Origin: JANQPX01 sp041398025
GTDB taxonomy: Bacteria > Pseudomonadota > Alphaproteobacteria > Geminicoccales > Geminicoccaceae
NCBI GenBank assembly: GCA_041398025.1
Contig: JAWKVM010000010.1
Coordinates: 114,570 to 178,569 of the forward strand
DNA: 64,000 bases
Direction of reading: 5' to 3'
This document shows positions 43,841-52,961 of the stretch, piece after piece. The notes below the pieces were generated by a model that was not told the origin of the DNA, did not search any database, and saw nothing but the letters and a program-made list of their open reading frames with translations. The first letter of the stretch is position 1. Every line of letters starts with the position of its first letter. The translations under genes were made by a program, and so were the position numbers.

Positions 43841-44416
43841 CAGCGCGCTCAAGCTTGTCTTCTTTCCAGCCGGCTGCGGTTCCGGCGGCCCTGCGTGCGC
43901 ATGATCCGGGCGCCAGGTCGACGGTAGGCCGGGAAGGCCGGCGCAGCCGAGACCGCGCCGGCCCGGGATCATGGAACGCCCCCTAAGGAGCCGTCGTCCG
44001 ATGGTCGCCGGCTCGAGGGATGGCCAAGCCGGCCCGGGCACCATGACGACGCGGCGGCATCAGGTCGATCCTACATTTGTCAGACCGGATGGAGATGGCG
44101 CTGCGCCGCTCAGAGATCGAGCTGGCAGGCCCGTCAGCTGCCGAAAGGCAAGCCGGCGGCATCGACGGCGCTGGTGTCGGCGCTTTCCTGACGGGCCGCT
44201 GAGCGTCCGGCGAACCCAGCCATCCTCGACATGTCGCCGGATGATGCGCCCTCGGAAGAAAATGCTGCGGCCCGGCGCAAAGCCACGGTGATTCCTATCC
44301 CGAAAGAATTTGTAGAGAGCAGCGAAACGGAGACCAGACACACCGATCCTTCGAACCGTCGACTTCCGCTGAAGAACCCCGAGCCCGGCCAAGGCCGCGG
44401 ATGCCAGAGGAGCAGG
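43841..44416. other. Gene-poor interval
   Basis: There are several open frames on both strands (for example 44060-44392 minus), but their residue composition is Arg/Ser/Pro-rich, with no start signals or recognisable motifs. GC-rich inverted stretches occur around 43930-43970. I see no gene, repeat or element I can support. Confidence 0.4.
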
Positions 44417-44791
44417 TCACGGTGAAGAGCGATCCGACCGCAGGACGGTCAGATCACAGGCCCTCAGAACGATCGGCAGCGTGGACTTCTCATCGCTCTG
44501 CATCCCACCTCCCTGACCGACTTCCGCCCCGGCCTGTCCGGGGCATTTCCTTTGCCGCTGCGGTTCGGACGCCAATGCGCGATCGTCCATCGACGTGACC
44601 GGCGGGCCGTCGACGTCCTCACTGAACCGCGCAAGCATCTGCAATTGCCACATCGATACCGGAATGGCGATTTCGCGCCCCTCACGGCTTTCCAGGCTGC
44701 GCTGCAGGCGTCCCTGCTTGATCAGCCGGCCCAGAAGCATGCGCGCGACAACGCCTTTCTCGTAGCCGTCGAGGTCGTCGAAATAGTCCAT
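44417..44791 (-). CDS. Small hypothetical protein
   Basis: The N-terminal 65 residues look protein-like (MDYFDDLDGYEKGVVARMLL, GRLIKQGRLQRSLESREGRE, MWQLQMLARFSED), with amphipathic helices. The C-terminal half is low in hydrophobic residues and may be read-through of an unrelated frame. No family is recognised. A start at 44806 (MSGAAMDYF) is also possible. Its only relation to the neighbours is the shared minus strand with the next small gene. Confidence 0.4.
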   Translation of the reverse strand: MDYFDDLDGYEKGVVARMLLGRLIKQGRLQRSLESREGREIAIPVSMWQLQMLARFSEDVDGPPVTSMDDRALASEPQRQRKCPGQAGAEVGQGGGMQSDEKSTLPIVLRACDLTVLRSDRSSP

Positions 44792-44972
44792 GGCAGCACC
44801 GCTCATTGTCCGATGCCGGGAGCCTAAGCGGTCTTGGTTAAAAGAACGTTAAGCATGGGCGTTGTGAGCAGTGGCATGCCGGTCCGGTCGACATCGCGAC
44901 GCCGCGCTCGTGCGACCCGAGCGGGCTCCGCCCCTTGGGATGGCCCGGGGGTCGATCGCGGGAAGGCGTGCT

Positions 44973-45326
44973 TCACGGACTGGTCCCATCGCCTCTCCTG
45001 CGCGGCGCTCCATGCCTGCTCCCGCAATGCCCAAGCACCCGCTTCCACAAGCTCGGCCCGCGTTCTCGCTCGGCAAGACGGCGATCGAACACCACCGAGC
45101 TTATATAGGGCGCCAGGTCGTTCAGGTCCCATGCCTGGCCTATCATGTCGGCCACCAGCCGGGACCGTTCTCCGTCCTTGTCCAGAAAGGGCTCCAGATA
45201 GTCGACGACCGTCGAGGTCAAGACCACCTGGCCGCAGGGGCATCGATAAATCCGTCGATCGTCGATCGACCCGGATTGTCGAAGCTCATGTCCATGTCGG
45301 GGGCAGGAAACAGGCAGAAGATCCAT
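44973..45326 (-). CDS. Small hypothetical protein with a Cys/His zinc-ribbon-like N-terminus
   Basis: About 117 residues from ATG 45326 (AAGGG upstream); a GTG start at 45386 would add 20 residues. The segment SCPRHGHELRQ ... YRCPCGQVVL supplies Cys, His and CPC residues in a spacing that could bind zinc. The helical remainder contains VVDYLEPFLDKDGERSRLVA and APYISSVVFDRRLAER. No named family is recognised. It is of interest mainly because hydrophobic and charged residues are distributed as in a real protein. Confidence 0.5.
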   Translation of the reverse strand: MDLLPVSCPRHGHELRQSGSIDDRRIYRCPCGQVVLTSTVVDYLEPFLDKDGERSRLVADMIGQAWDLNDLAPYISSVVFDRRLAERERGPSLWKRVLGHCGSRHGAPRRRGDGTSP

Positions 45327-45578
45327 TGACACCCTTGCCGAATGGCCGCCGACGACCTCGCGAGCGGCCGCTTCATCGCCGCTCACTCTCAGGCTCGACG
45401 TCCGTCATTCCCAAGCTGATATCCAAAGGAGCAGATCAGCATCATTGGAAAAGCCTAAAAAGTCCTGAAGATGGCGAGGCCGGGACGATGGCCGCGCGGC
45501 AACTGACATCATGCTGACAGGAGAGGTCTGATAGCGTCCCTCCCCACAACCGGACCATGAGGTGAGAGGAGGGATGAC

Positions 45579-45797
45579 ATGAGGATGACCGAGGCAATCT
45601 TACCGGCTCCCCGACTGCGTTGGGGTGCCATGGGCGTCGCCTGGCTGCCCAAGGCGGCCGGCCTGTTAAGCGCCTGGCGCAGCCGGGCCCGTGACCGGCA
45701 GACGCTCGGCCGTCTCAACGACCATATGCTGCGCGACATCGGCCTGACCCGCCACCAGGTCGTGATCGAATGTGACAAGCCTTTCTGGCAGGGCTAA
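45579..45797 (+). CDS. DUF1127-family small basic protein
   Basis: The 72-residue protein ends with the DUF1127 signature RQTLGRLNDHMLRDIGLTRHQV. DUF1127 proteins are short, Arg-rich and common in alphaproteobacteria. Some bind RNA and influence stress and phosphate or carbon metabolism. The N-terminal 30 residues are a hydrophobic/Trp-containing extension. GGAGGGATGAC upstream gives a good Shine-Dalgarno for the ATG at 45579. It is monocistronic. Confidence 0.85.
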   Translation: MRMTEAILPAPRLRWGAMGVAWLPKAAGLLSAWRSRARDRQTLGRLNDHMLRDIGLTRHQVVIECDKPFWQG

Positions 45798-45844
45798 AGC
45801 TTTTTCCGATCGGGTGGGAACACCTGATCGATCAGGGCATGCGG

Positions 45845-45920
45845 TACAATAAAAGAAGAATGGAGCGGGAAAAGAAGAATGGAGCGGGCGTCCCGATCCT
45901 CTCTGATCGGGATCCGCTCC
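45845..45920 (+). repeat. 19-bp tandem duplication next to a long hairpin, possible small RNA
   Basis: AAAAGAAGAATGGAGCGGG is repeated exactly at 45851-45869 and 45870-45888. The second unit runs into a strong stem: GGAGCGG (45881-45887) with CCGCTCC (45914-45920), and TCCCGATC (45891-45898) with GATCGGGA (45905-45912), with loop CTCTCT. A TACAAT -10-like hexamer is at 45845-45850. No U-tract follows the stem, so it is not a canonical terminator. The remainder of 45921-46111 has only the operator-like palindrome below. Confidence 0.5.
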
Positions 45921-45986
45921 CGCCGAGCACTGACGTCCTGCCGGACACGCATCGCCGCGTGGGCGCTGTCTCGCCAGACTTAATGA

Positions 45987-46009
45987 TTTTGCAGTGATTG
46001 CATGCAAAA
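45987..46009. promoter_or_regulatory. Operator-like palindrome upstream of the EamA transporter
   Basis: TTTTGCA (45987-45993) and TGCAAAA (46003-46009) form inverted repeats across 9 bp in an AT-rich patch, itself flanked by TAATGA on both sides (45981-45986 and 46011-46016). It lies about 100 bp upstream of the transporter start. The regulator is unknown. Confidence 0.4.
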
Positions 46010-46111
46010 ATAATGATGGTAAGCAGCGCTCGCTGGCCTTAGATCGGTGGTGACGGCGAAGGCCGGGCTGACAGCCCGCAGCCGGCACGCCGGTGGCTTG
46101 GATTTCTGATC

Positions 46112-47107
46112 ATGTTGTCCGCTTTTTCACGCTTCGGCGGCCTGGTTGCAGCGCGGGTGCTGCGTCCATCCTCCGGGACCGCGCCCGCGGTCGGCCTCGG
46201 CATCGGCTTCGTCGTGCTCGCTTTCCTGCTGTACAGCAGCATGGACATGATGGTGAAGCTGCTGAGCACCGGCTACCCGATCCATCAGATGCTGTTCTTC
46301 AATGCGCTGTTCGCCCTTCTGCCGATTGCGTTCGCCGTCTGGCGAACCGGGGGTGTCCGCCTTCTGCGCACGCGCCGGCCTGCAGGCCATCTCCTGCGCG
46401 GCGCTTTCGGCATGGCGGCCTCGTTTGCGGCCATGAGCGCGTTCAGCCTGATGCCGATGGCCGATGTCTACGCCATTCTGTTCGCGACCCCGCTCCTGGT
46501 GACCGCCCTGTCCGTGCCGCTGCTCGGCGAGCAGGTGGGCTGGCGCCGCTGGTCGGCGATCATCGTCGGTTTCGCCGGCGTCATGATCATGCTCGACCCC
46601 GGTCAGAGCACCATCGGTCCGGGCAGCATCGCCGCCCTCATCGCCGCCATGCTGGCCTCCCTTTCCGTGGTCATGGTGCGTAAGCTCAGCGTCACCGAGA
46701 GCACCGGCAGCATCGCGCTCTACTCCAACCTCCTGATCGTCGTGGCCATGGGGGCCTGGCTGCTGATCGACTTCCGGCCGATGCCGCTCGCCGATCTCGC
46801 CCTCGCCGGAGTGGCGGGCATGGCCGGCGGCTGCGCCCTGCTCGCCCTGATCGGCGCCTATCGGCGGGCCGCAGCCGCGATCATCGCCCCCTTCCAGTAT
46901 TCGCAGATGATCTGGGGCGTGGTGTTCGGCTTCCTCGTCTTCGGCGACCTGCCCACGGCAGGCGTGGTGCTCGGCAGCGCGATCGTCGTCGCGAGCGGCC
47001 TCTACATCATCCACCGTGAACTGACGCTGGCAAGGCAGACGCGGACCATTGCTGCCGATCAGCCGCCGCTGGCGCCCGCAGCGGGCGCACCGGTCCAGCC
47101 GGCCTGA
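46112..47107 (+). CDS. EamA-domain (DMT superfamily) inner-membrane transporter
   Basis: The 331-residue protein has ten predicted transmembrane helices arranged as two EamA repeats. The first begins GFVVLAFLLYSSMDMMVKLL and contains AFSLMPMADVYAILFATPLL. The second has SLSVVMVRKLSVTE and IIAPFQYSQMIWGVVFGFLVFGDLP. These are drug/metabolite exporters whose substrate cannot be told from sequence. The C-terminal tail is Ala/Pro-rich. It stands alone; 47108-47485 downstream holds nothing recognisable. Confidence 0.85.
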   Translation: MLSAFSRFGGLVAARVLRPSSGTAPAVGLGIGFVVLAFLLYSSMDMMVKLLSTGYPIHQMLFFNALFALLPIAFAVWRTGGVRLLRTRRPAGHLLRGAFGMAASFAAMSAFSLMPMADVYAILFATPLLVTALSVPLLGEQVGWRRWSAIIVGFAGVMIMLDPGQSTIGPGSIAALIAAMLASLSVVMVRKLSVTESTGSIALYSNLLIVVAMGAWLLIDFRPMPLADLALAGVAGMAGGCALLALIGAYRRAAAAIIAPFQYSQMIWGVVFGFLVFGDLPTAGVVLGSAIVVASGLYIIHRELTLARQTRTIAADQPPLAPAAGAPVQPA

Positions 47108-47485
47108 GCCTTTCCAAGGTGACGCCCTGCCGCGGGCATCGGGATCCGGCGGCACGGTGACACCCTGCGGCGCGGCCGGTCCTGACATGCCGGGACGCAT
47201 TCTCAAAAAATAGAATCACGCCAATGCGACCTATCGGGGTCGTTGAATGACAAGGGCGTCCCTCAACTTCGGAATAAAGGATGGGCATGGCCTGGCAGGC
47301 CGTGCGATCCCCCGGAACGGACCCGATGTCGTGACGATCAATCCGATGATGCTGCGCTGAAACGGCAAACGACGATGGTCCCGCCCCCACGCCGGATACC
47401 TCCTCTTCGCCCCGCATCGCCGAGGATGATACCAGGCCGTCGCAGCGCCGTGTTGATGCCGCGCCGGCCGGTCAGGCGCTAGGCC

Positions 47486-48772
47486 ATGGCCGTCGCCGAG
47501 CGTCGGTTTCCCGAATGGATGCGCCACGTCCCGGCGGCGGGTGCGCGCACCTTCGCGATTCTCGGCGGGATCGAGGCCTCGGCGCGCGCGATCGTCTCCA
47601 GCGTCCTGCCGCTCGCCGCCTATCGTGCCATGGGCGATGCCGCAGGGCTTTCGCGCATCTACCTGCTGGTCGGTCTCACCTCGCTCACCGCCGCGCTCAT
47701 CCTGCCGGCGCTCGGACGCCATGTGCGCCGCCGCTACCTCTACAGTGCCGGCGCGCTCGGCCTCGCCCTGGCGGCCTTGCTGGGCGGGCTGTTCGACGGG
47801 CGCTTCGTCCTCGGCGCCCTGTTCGCCCAGGCGATCGGCACGGTGACGCTCACCGTCTGCTTCAACGCCTATCTGATGGACTATATCGCGCGCACCGAGC
47901 TCGGTGCCAGCGAGTCGCGCCGCCTGTTCTACAGCGCCGGCGCCTGGACCATCGGCCCGTTTCTCGGTGTCTGGCTGATGGACGAAGTGCATCCGGCCGC
48001 CCCCTTCGCCCTGTCCTTCTGCGCGGCGCTGCTGCTGATCGGCGCGTTCTGGCATTTTCGCCTCGGCGACGGCAAGGCGATCACGCGCGCCAAGGCGCCG
48101 GCGCCCAATCCGCTCGCCTATCTCGGCAGCTTCGCCCGCCGCCCGCGCCTGGTCGCGGGCTGGCTGTTCGCCTCGATCCGCTCCTGCGGCTGGGTCGCCT
48201 TCTATCTCTATGTGCCCATCTTCGCGGTGGAGAACGGGCTCGGCGAGAAGGCGGGCGGCTTCATGGTCTCGCTGGGCTCGGTCTATCTGTTCGCGACACC
48301 GATGATGCTGCGCTGGCTGCGCCGCCATTCCGTGCGCCAGGCGGTCATGACCGGCTTCGCCTGCGCGACCGCGAGCTGGATCGGCGCTGCCCTCCTGCTC
48401 CAGGGGAGCGCGCTGTTCGCGGCCGTCGCCCTGGAGACTGCCGCCCTCTTCATGATCTTCCTGGACGTGGTCGGCGGCCTGCCCTTTCTGATGGCGGTCA
48501 AGCCCTCCGAACGCACGGAGATGTCCGCGGTCTATTCGACCTTCAGGGACGTCTCCAATGTGGTGACCCCGGCCATCGGCTCGCTGGTCCTGCTGGCAGC
48601 ACCCCTTGGCGGCGTGTTCCTGCTGCTGGGCGGCCTGTTTGCCGGCGCCTCCGTTCTGGCGAGCACGCTGCCCGCAAGGCTCGGCGCCGCACGCCTGCGG
48701 TCACCCGCCCCGGGCCCGGCTTTGGCGTCAGGGCCTCCAAGGCCGCAGCCTGCCCGCTCTCCGGAGACCTGA
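47486..48772 (+). CDS. Major facilitator superfamily transporter
   Basis: The 428-residue polytopic membrane protein has about 12 helices, for example YLVG-type helix YLLVGLTSLTAALILPALG, the loop RHVRRRYLYSAGALGLALAA and GSVYLFATPMMLRWLRRHSV. The C-terminal 30 residues are Pro/Ala/Arg-rich and probably cytoplasmic. The substrate is unknown. The next gene is convergent, 71 bp away. A very long open frame in another phase crosses it and is spurious. Confidence 0.82.
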   Translation: MAVAERRFPEWMRHVPAAGARTFAILGGIEASARAIVSSVLPLAAYRAMGDAAGLSRIYLLVGLTSLTAALILPALGRHVRRRYLYSAGALGLALAALLGGLFDGRFVLGALFAQAIGTVTLTVCFNAYLMDYIARTELGASESRRLFYSAGAWTIGPFLGVWLMDEVHPAAPFALSFCAALLLIGAFWHFRLGDGKAITRAKAPAPNPLAYLGSFARRPRLVAGWLFASIRSCGWVAFYLYVPIFAVENGLGEKAGGFMVSLGSVYLFATPMMLRWLRRHSVRQAVMTGFACATASWIGAALLLQGSALFAAVALETAALFMIFLDVVGGLPFLMAVKPSERTEMSAVYSTFRDVSNVVTPAIGSLVLLAAPLGGVFLLLGGLFAGASVLASTLPARLGAARLRSPAPGPALASGPPRPQPARSPET

Positions 48773-48843
48773 CCCCACGAGCGCCAGGACCCGGCGAGGG
48801 CCGGCGCTCGGCGGTGACGCCGTCATCACCGAAGCTGCGATCC

Positions 48844-49698
48844 TCAGTCGGCTTTCTCGACAAAAGCGGCAAACGCCTCCGCATAGTCCGGATGCCAGCG
48901 CGACAGCGCCGGGCGATTCTCGACGATGTCGCCCGCAGCCCAGAGGATGCGCCGCTCGTCCAGTGCCCGCGGCACGTCGTTGTCCGGGCAGAGAAGATAG
49001 AAGTCGCCGACCTCCAGCCGTTCGAGCATGAAGTCGACCGTCTGTTCCGGCGTCCAGGCCGCCGCCGGCTTCTCCTTGCGGCCCCGTGCCGTCAGGCCGG
49101 TGAAGACGAAGCCCGGGATCAGCAGATGCGCGCTCAGCCTGCAGCCCTCCCGGCTGCGCAGATCATGCTGCAGCGCCTCGGTGAACGCCTTCACGCCGGC
49201 CTTGCTGACATTGTAGGCGGGATCGCCCGGCGGCGTGGTGATGCCCTGCTTCGAGCCGGTGTTGATGATCAGCCCTGGCCGGCCGCGCTCGATCATGCCC
49301 GGAACGAAGGCGTGGGTGCCGTTGATCACGCCGAAGAGGTTGACGCCGAGAATGCGCTGCCAGGTGTCGGCAGGGCCGAGCATCTCGCTGCCCGGCTGAA
49401 TGCCGGCATTGTTCATCAGGATGTCGGCACCGCCGAAGCGCGCGCGCACCGCCTCGTTCAAGTGCTGCAGGGCCTCGAAGCGGCTGACGTCGGTCTCGCT
49501 GGTCATGACGCCGTCCGCCCCGCCCGGTGCCAGCTCGGCAAGGGCTGCGGCAGCCTCGGCCAGGCGATCGGCGCCGAGATCGGCGATGCAGACGCGAAGC
49601 CCGAGGCTCGCGAACCGCTTCGCGGCGGCGAGCCCGATGCCGGCGGCGCCTCCCGTGACGACGGCGACGCTGTCCGGTGCAAGGGCGGGGTGAGGCAT
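48844..49698 (-). CDS. Short-chain dehydrogenase/reductase
   Basis: The 284-residue classical SDR has a cofactor motif TGGAAGIG near residue 16, an NNAG motif (LMNNAGIQPG), and the catalytic Ser/Tyr/Lys in INTGSKQG and YNVSKAG. Asp at the end of the second strand (IADLGADR) suggests NAD preference. It acts on an unknown alcohol or ketone. It is divergent from the next SDR and FAD dehydrogenase genes; the gap 49699-49954 contains no clear promoter. Confidence 0.86.
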   Translation of the reverse strand: MPHPALAPDSVAVVTGGAAGIGLAAAKRFASLGLRVCIADLGADRLAEAAAALAELAPGGADGVMTSETDVSRFEALQHLNEAVRARFGGADILMNNAGIQPGSEMLGPADTWQRILGVNLFGVINGTHAFVPGMIERGRPGLIINTGSKQGITTPPGDPAYNVSKAGVKAFTEALQHDLRSREGCRLSAHLLIPGFVFTGLTARGRKEKPAAAWTPEQTVDFMLERLEVGDFYLLCPDNDVPRALDERRILWAAGDIVENRPALSRWHPDYAEAFAAFVEKAD

Positions 49699-49954
49699 GT
49701 CGCTGGCTCCTGGCTGGCCGTGGGGCGGGGGCAGAGCTTAGAGCCCATGCGGCAGGTTTTCGAGCGCTTTCACGACGTTTTGCGAAGACGGGACGTCGGC
49801 GGAGACGACAATGCGGCTGCCGGCCGTCAGCACGATTTCCCGCGCGATCCTGCTCGGCCGATCGGCGAGCACCGCTTTTCCCACGCCGGTGATCCGGTCT
49901 ACACTCGTCACGCTGTCGTTCGAACGCGGCGATGGATCGGGAGGCGGAGAACAG

Positions 49955-50707
49955 GTGGACGGAATTCGCGACCAGGTGGCGGTGGTGACCGGTGCCGCCC
50001 AGGGCAACGGCCGGGCGATCGCGCTCGGCCTCGCGGGCGCAGGAGCGAAGGTCGCCTGCTGCGACGTGCAGGAGGACAAGCTGGCGACGCTCCTCCAGGA
50101 CATCGCCGCGGCGGGCAGGCAAGCGCTGGCCTTCCGGCTCGACGTCACCGACGCAGCGCGCTGCCGCGAGGTCGCGGCCGACGTCGAAAAGAACCTCGGG
50201 CCTGCGGCTATCCTCGTGAACAATGCGGGCATCATCCGGCGCACGCCGCCCGATGCCGAGACCTTCGCCGCGGACTGGGATCAGGTGATCGCGGTCAACG
50301 CCACCGGCGTGATGCAGGTGACCCGCGCCTTTCTAGCACAGCTCCGCGCGACCAAAGGGCGGGTGATCAATCTCGGCTCGATCATGTCGGTTTCCGCAGG
50401 TCCGGGCATCGCCGCCTATGCCGCCTCCAAGGGTGCCGTACTGCAGATGACCCGAGCCCTCGCCCACGATCTCGCCGCCGACGGCATCCGCGTGAACGCG
50501 ATCGCGCCCGGCGTGATCGAGACGCCGATGACCGAGGTCACCCGGCAGAATCCGGACGCGATCGGCCGCTTCATGGCGCACACGCCGCTCGGCCGGCCGG
50601 GCAAGCCCGAGGAGCTGGTCGGTCCCGTCCTGTTTCTCGCGTCAACGGCATCGAGCTACGTCACCGGCGCCCTGCTGCCGGTCGACGGCGGCTATCTGGC
50701 CTCGTGA
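49955..50707 (+). CDS. Short-chain dehydrogenase/reductase (FabG-like)
   Basis: About 250 residues from GTG 49955 (VDGIRDQVAVVTGAAQGNG), with GGGAGGCGGAGAA upstream as Shine-Dalgarno. The Rossmann motif is TGAAQGNG, then NNAGII, the catalytic YAASKGA, and a C-terminal GALLPVDGGYLAS. The open frame reaches back to 49811, but that part is not SDR-like. It is followed after 11 bp by a flavin dehydrogenase, so the pair probably works on the same substrate. Confidence 0.87.
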   Translation: MDGIRDQVAVVTGAAQGNGRAIALGLAGAGAKVACCDVQEDKLATLLQDIAAAGRQALAFRLDVTDAARCREVAADVEKNLGPAAILVNNAGIIRRTPPDAETFAADWDQVIAVNATGVMQVTRAFLAQLRATKGRVINLGSIMSVSAGPGIAAYAASKGAVLQMTRALAHDLAADGIRVNAIAPGVIETPMTEVTRQNPDAIGRFMAHTPLGRPGKPEELVGPVLFLASTASSYVTGALLPVDGGYLAS

Positions 50708-50718
50708 AAGGGGACGGC

Positions 50719-52428
50719 ATGGAACGTCGGAACGTGGACGTCCTGGTGGTGGGCTCCGGTGCCGGCGGCCTCGCGACCGCGGTCTGCGCCGCCCATCGCG
50801 GCCTCTCCGTGATCGTCGCCGAGAAGGAGCCGGTGTTCGGCGGCACCACGGCGCGCTCCGGCGGCTGGAGCTGGATTCCCTGCAGCGCACCGGCGCGGCG
50901 GGCCGGCGTCGACGACAGCGCGGCGAACGCGAGAAGATATCTCGAGCACGAGACCGGCGAGCATTTCGACGCGGCGCGCATCGACGCCTTTCTCGAAGCC
51001 GGGCCCAAGGCGGTCGACTTCTATGAGCGCGAAACCTCGCTGCAGTTCGACCTCGGCCCGTTCTTCGCCGACTACCATCCGACCGCACCCGGCGGCATGG
51101 ACGGCGGCCGCTCGATCGTCGCCCGGCCGTTCGACGGACGCGAGCTCGGCGACGAGATCCGGCGCCTCAGGCCGCCGCTTCCGGAGATCACCTTTCTCGG
51201 CATGATGATCGGCTCAGGCAAGGAGCTCCTGCATTTCTTCAACGTCACGCGCTCGCCGATCTCGGCCTTCTACGTCGCCAAGCTTTTTTTGAAGTTTCTC
51301 CGGGACATGGCGTTTCACGGCCGCCCGATGCGCCTGATGAACGGCAATGCGCTGGTGGCGAGGCTCGCCAAATCCGCTTTCGACAAGGGCGTGCCGATCT
51401 GGACCTCGTCGCCGGTGCGCGCCCTCGTCCGCGACGATGCGGGCGGCGTGATCGGCGCGCGCATCGACCGCCCGGAGGGGCCGATCGAGGTGATCGCGCG
51501 GAAAGGCGTGGTGCTCGCCGCGGGCGGCTTTCCCCAGGACGCGGTCCGCAGGCGGGCGCTCATGTCCCACGCGCCCTCCGGCCATGAACATGTCAGCCCG
51601 GCCCCGCCCGGCAATACCGGCGATGGTCTCCGCCTCGGCGAGTCCGCGGGTGCCGGCATCGACACCACCCTCCCCCAGCCCGCGGCCCTGGTGCCGATTT
51701 CCCGTCCGTTGAGGCCCGATGGCACGCAGGGGACGTTCCCCCACTTCGTCGACCGCTCCAAGCCCGGCGTCATCGCGGTTACGCGCTCCGGGCGGCGCTT
51801 CGTCAATGAGGCCCACTCCTATCACGATTTCTGCCAGGCGATGATCCAACGCTGCCGCGAGGAGGACGGCGCGGACGCCGAGATCGCCGCCTGGTTCGTC
51901 ACCGACCACCGCGCCTTTCGCAAATACGGCCTCGGCTTCGCCAAGCCTGCCCCGGTGCCATACGGCAAGCTGATCAGGGACGGCTATCTGATCCGTGGCG
52001 CGACGCTGCGCGACCTGGCGAAGCAGATCGGCGCCGACGCTGAGGCCCTCGACGCCACTATCGAGCGTTTCAACGCCGATGCGCGCAGGGGAGAGGACAA
52101 AGAATTCGGCAAGGGCTCGACCAGCTACAACCGCTCGCTCGGCGATCCCGAGCAAAAGCCCAACCCCTGCCTCGCGCCGATCGAGGCAGCCCCCTTTTAC
52201 GCCGTCCGCCTCCATGTCGGCGATCTCGGCACTTTCGCCGGGCTCAGAACCAACGAATACGCCCAGGTGCTGGCCGAGGACGGCGCGCCGATCCCACGGC
52301 TCTACGCGGCAGGCAACGATGCCGCCTCGATCATGGGCGGCAACTACCCCGGCGGCGGCATCACCCTTGGCCCGGCGATCACCTTCGGCTACATAGCAGC
52401 CCGCCACATGTCGGGCGCCAATGAGTGA
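50719..52428 (+). CDS. FAD-dependent dehydrogenase of the fumarate reductase / 3-ketosteroid dehydrogenase family
   Basis: The 569-residue flavoprotein has an N-terminal dinucleotide-binding motif VVGSGAGGLATAVCAAHRG and FGGTTARSGGWSWIP. The family's C-terminal FAD segment is RLYAAGNDAASIMGGNYPGG. The GSGGW-type and RLYAAGN elements match the KstD/fumarate-reductase-like flavoproteins that introduce or reduce C=C bonds next to a carbonyl. The substrate is unknown; a partner SDR gene precedes it. The start ATG follows AAAGGGGACGGC. Confidence 0.84.
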   Translation: MERRNVDVLVVGSGAGGLATAVCAAHRGLSVIVAEKEPVFGGTTARSGGWSWIPCSAPARRAGVDDSAANARRYLEHETGEHFDAARIDAFLEAGPKAVDFYERETSLQFDLGPFFADYHPTAPGGMDGGRSIVARPFDGRELGDEIRRLRPPLPEITFLGMMIGSGKELLHFFNVTRSPISAFYVAKLFLKFLRDMAFHGRPMRLMNGNALVARLAKSAFDKGVPIWTSSPVRALVRDDAGGVIGARIDRPEGPIEVIARKGVVLAAGGFPQDAVRRRALMSHAPSGHEHVSPAPPGNTGDGLRLGESAGAGIDTTLPQPAALVPISRPLRPDGTQGTFPHFVDRSKPGVIAVTRSGRRFVNEAHSYHDFCQAMIQRCREEDGADAEIAAWFVTDHRAFRKYGLGFAKPAPVPYGKLIRDGYLIRGATLRDLAKQIGADAEALDATIERFNADARRGEDKEFGKGSTSYNRSLGDPEQKPNPCLAPIEAAPFYAVRLHVGDLGTFAGLRTNEYAQVLAEDGAPIPRLYAAGNDAASIMGGNYPGGGITLGPAITFGYIAARHMSGANE

Positions 52429-52547
52429 GGTCCGACCCGGACCAGCAGCCATTACGCAACCCGCCTCTCGAAACGGCGGGATATCCAAGCCGACGTCCAC
52501 TCGCTCACGGTAGGCGGCGGGAAACCCATCCAAAAGGCTTCGTGGCA

Positions 52548-52706
52548 TTAACGCTATCTTCATCAAAAGCCGTCACCATGCCCCTCCGGTCCATGCGATC
52601 CTGGATGTCCGTGCCTGGCCCCGCCATGTTTCGGCGGGCGGGCGGACTCCCAGGATCGCATGGACCATGAAAGAGCGTAGAGCGCCGCGGTTAAGACTGG
52701 GTTAAC
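52548..52706. repeat. Palindromic intergenic repeat, copy 4 (complete)
   Basis: The left arm is 52588-52611 and the right arm 52643-52666. Mismatches lie in the inner part of the left arm (GGATGTCC for GGGAGTCC). The loop holds the shared TTTCGGCGGGCGG segment. Outer ends are ATTAAC (52548-52553) and GGTTAAG (52689-52695). It lies between the flavoprotein gene and the convergent threonine dehydratase. The rest of the interval to 52961 holds no gene I can support. Confidence 0.82.
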
Positions 52707-52961
52707 GGCCTGTGGGAAACCTGGCGCTCCCGCTTTCGGCCGAAGCCCGCTGCCGAAGCACCAGCCGACCCCGTCAATGATGATGCCTGCGCACCGCCGC
52801 CATATGACCATGAAGACAGACAGCGACCTCGGATGCACCAGCGGAGAATGGGCGCGGCAGGTCGGCTGGCCGAAGGCGCACGGCGCGTCGTCCGAAAGGC
52901 TTGCCGCCTCATCGCCGCAGGCGGCGTCTGGGTTCCTCTTCGCTGGGACCGTCGCTTGCCC

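Noticed and set aside
45881..45920. The hairpin downstream of DUF1127 as an intrinsic terminator
   Set aside because: No run of T follows the stem on either strand at the right distance.
47515..52428. A single open frame of about 1,640 codons crossing five genes
   Set aside because: Only its last 570 codons (the flavoprotein) are protein-like. The earlier part is an out-of-phase reading of the MFS and SDR genes, caused by GC-rich codon bias that removes stop codons.
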